A stretch of DNA of 8,706 nt from Clostridia bacterium (GTDB lineage Bacteria; Bacillota; Clostridia; Christensenellales; Aristaeellaceae). The stretch's first letter is position 1; the number at the start of each line of letters is the position of its first letter. Below, piece after piece: positions 7,331-8,706 of this stretch. A program made the position numbers and the translations under genes. The stretch is from positions 1-8,706 of the forward strand of contig WRFT01000067.1 of NCBI GenBank assembly GCA_009776385.1. Direction: 5' to 3'. Below the pieces are notes generated by a model that was given only the letters and a program-made list of their open reading frames with translations, ran no database searches and was not told the DNA's origin.

Positions 7331-7337
7331 AAGGAGG
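7331..7337 (+). promoter_or_regulatory. Near-perfect Shine-Dalgarno site for the solute-binding protein
   Basis: AAGGAGG lies seven bases before ATG 7345. It is much stronger than the sites of the two permeases, which agrees with the greater need for binding protein than for membrane subunits. Confidence 0.8.
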
Positions 7338-7344
7338 ATTACCC

Positions 7345-8706
7345 ATGAAGAAACTGTTAACCCTGTTGGTAGCCGTAGCGATGCTGCTGTCCGCCGTGTC
7401 CTTTGCCGCGGCGGAAGCGCCGGTCAAGCTGGTGTGGTGGCTGTTCTGCTCGGCTGAAGCTCCCCTGGACTGGGCTGAAGTCGAAGAGAAGCTCAACGAA
7501 ATCAGCGCGCAGGAAATCGGTGTGGTATGCGAATTCCGGTGGCTGGATGCCAACCAGGTATCCACGGCCATGCAGGCGGGTGAGTACTTTGATATCACCT
7601 TCACTTGCGACTGGTACAACGACTTTGCCACGAACGCGCTGACGGGCATGTTCCTGGATATCACGGAACTGGTTAACGAAGAAGCCGGCGAGATGGTCGG
7701 CACGATGCTGGACAACATTTGGGCAGGCGCGTACATTAACGACAGGCTGTACGCCATCCCGCACATGAAGGACTACGCGATGGAAATCTTCTGGATTCTG
7801 GACGCGGATTACTTCCTGGGCGAGAAAGAGCTGGAAGTGGATCAGTTCATCACCTTTGCGGGCATTGAACCCTACTTTGAAATGTTCAAAGCCGATTATC
7901 CGGACGACTATCCCTTTAAGGCTGCCCGCGGCGGCATGACCTCCTGGATGAACGGCATGGGCGACTGGATCTCTCAGGAATACCTGATTGGTTTGGATTG
8001 GAATGCCCAAGGCACGGATGAGGAGACGACCGTGATGAGCGCGCTGGAGATTCCCGCGTTCGTAGAGCGCCTGCAACTGCTGCATAAGTGGTATGAAATG
8101 GGCTATATTAACCCGGACGCCGCGGTTCTCGAATCCCTATTACGCTCGAACGCCGGTGTTGTACAGTCCGGCCAGGGCTGGTTCGGCGCGGAAACGATTT
8201 GGTCCAACGCGCGCCAGAAGGCTTCCTATATTTCCCGTTTTGAGGGTCCCTTCCTGTCAACCAGCTCCCTGCGCGGATCGATGACGGCGCTCAGCGCCAC
8301 CACGGCCCACGCCAAGGAAGCCATGGAGCTGATTAACTTGATGAACACCAATGACGCGTACCGCACCCTGGCCCGTTATGGTATTGAGGATAAGCACTAT
8401 ACGGTCGTAGAGCCGGGCATCGTCCGCAAGACCGATTTGGGTAACGCAAATATGATGCTAAACGCATACACTCAGGGCTCCTACGTGGTAGGCCCCATTG
8501 AGGCGTCATCCTTTGAATCGGTACCGGCGGATCCCGGTATGTGGGCGAAGGTATGGGCCGGATACAAGGACGCGCTCACCTCTGCCGCGCTGGGCTTCAC
8601 TTTTGACATTATGCCCGTAGAGTCGCAGTGCTTGGCCATGGCCGCCGTATGGCGTGATTACGTATACGAGCTGCAGACCGGCACTTCCGATCCGGACGAA
8701 ATGCTG
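7345..8706 (+). CDS. Extracellular solute-binding protein with DUF3502-like C-terminus, 3' partial
   Basis: This captures the sugar for the two upstream permeases. The frame is open from ATG 7345 to the right edge (454 codons, no stop), so the C-terminal tail is missing; the family is usually around 500 residues. Residues 1-25 are a signal peptide (MKKLLTLLVAVAMLLSAVSF, then AAAEA) with a signal peptidase I type cut and no Cys, so it is not a standard lipoprotein. The mature protein starts with a typical first strand (VKLVWWLF at 27-34), has a YFDITFTCDWYNDF segment at 81-94 and INDRLYAIPH at 131-140, and GIEDKHYTVVEPG at 346-358. The FTFDIMPVESQCLAMAAVWRDY region at 418-439 matches the DUF3502 region of binding proteins that work with LplB/YtcP permeases. 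It is GC-rich like the permeases. The ligand is unknown. Confidence 0.9.
   Translation, partial: MKKLLTLLVAVAMLLSAVSFAAAEAPVKLVWWLFCSAEAPLDWAEVEEKLNEISAQEIGVVCEFRWLDANQVSTAMQAGEYFDITFTCDWYNDFATNALTGMFLDITELVNEEAGEMVGTMLDNIWAGAYINDRLYAIPHMKDYAMEIFWILDADYFLGEKELEVDQFITFAGIEPYFEMFKADYPDDYPFKAARGGMTSWMNGMGDWISQEYLIGLDWNAQGTDEETTVMSALEIPAFVERLQLLHKWYEMGYINPDAAVLESLLRSNAGVVQSGQGWFGAETIWSNARQKASYISRFEGPFLSTSSLRGSMTALSATTAHAKEAMELINLMNTNDAYRTLARYGIEDKHYTVVEPGIVRKTDLGNANMMLNAYTQGSYVVGPIEASSFESVPADPGMWAKVWAGYKDALTSAALGFTFDIMPVESQCLAMAAVWRDYVYELQTGTSDPDEML

Noticed and set aside
7357..8085. A 242-codon open frame on the minus strand
   Set aside because: It lies fully inside the solute-binding protein gene, has a composition rich in Arg, His and Gln typical of an antisense shadow in GC-rich DNA, and matches no family I know.

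Overview
The window looks like a piece of a Bacillota genome, probably Clostridia and perhaps Christensenellales-like. The evidence is a polysaccharide/oligosaccharide ABC importer of the LplB / COG0395 / DUF3502 type, a hybrid sensor kinase of the kind found beside such importers, GTG and TTG starts behind purine-rich Shine-Dalgarno sites, and a canonical sigma-A-like promoter. The exact taxon cannot be read from the sequence.

Layout, left to right. (1) Positions 2-2275, plus strand, hold the C-terminal 757 or so residues of a soluble hybrid histidine kinase/response regulator: GAF-like regions, HisKA, HATPase and REC. Its 5' end lies outside the window. (2) Positions 2276 to about 5000 form a visibly AT-richer stretch. 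It carries an orphan extracellular solute-binding protein (2423-3844), a broken minus-strand remnant ending at 3927, and a small exported protein on the plus strand (4420-4966) that is interrupted by a one-base frameshift. (3) Positions 4967-5288 are an intergenic leader with a strong promoter (TTGACA, 17 nt, TGnTACATT), a stable hairpin and what looks like a decayed coding fragment. (4) Positions 5289 to 8706 are a tight plus-strand operon: two binding-protein-dependent permeases (5289-6296 and 6326-7282) and a solute-binding protein (7345 to beyond the right edge).

How the parts work together (inference). The operon builds an importer for an unknown oligosaccharide. The solute-binding protein captures the ligand outside the membrane and the two permeases form the channel. 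No ATPase gene is visible; importers of this class often share an MsmX-type ATPase encoded elsewhere. The hybrid kinase probably senses a sugar or metabolic state and feeds a phosphorelay, but it has no DNA-binding output domain and no partner regulator in the window. The AT-rich block between kinase and transporter contains two damaged genes, so it looks like inserted or decaying accessory DNA that may separate a regulator from a transporter it once adjoined.

I see no convincing new system, no CRISPR array, no tRNA or rRNA, and no recognisable transposase or integrase. The points most worth a second look are the AT-rich decayed block, the single-G frameshift, the orphan solute-binding protein, the absence of a lipobox in both binding proteins, and the long structured leader of the transporter operon.
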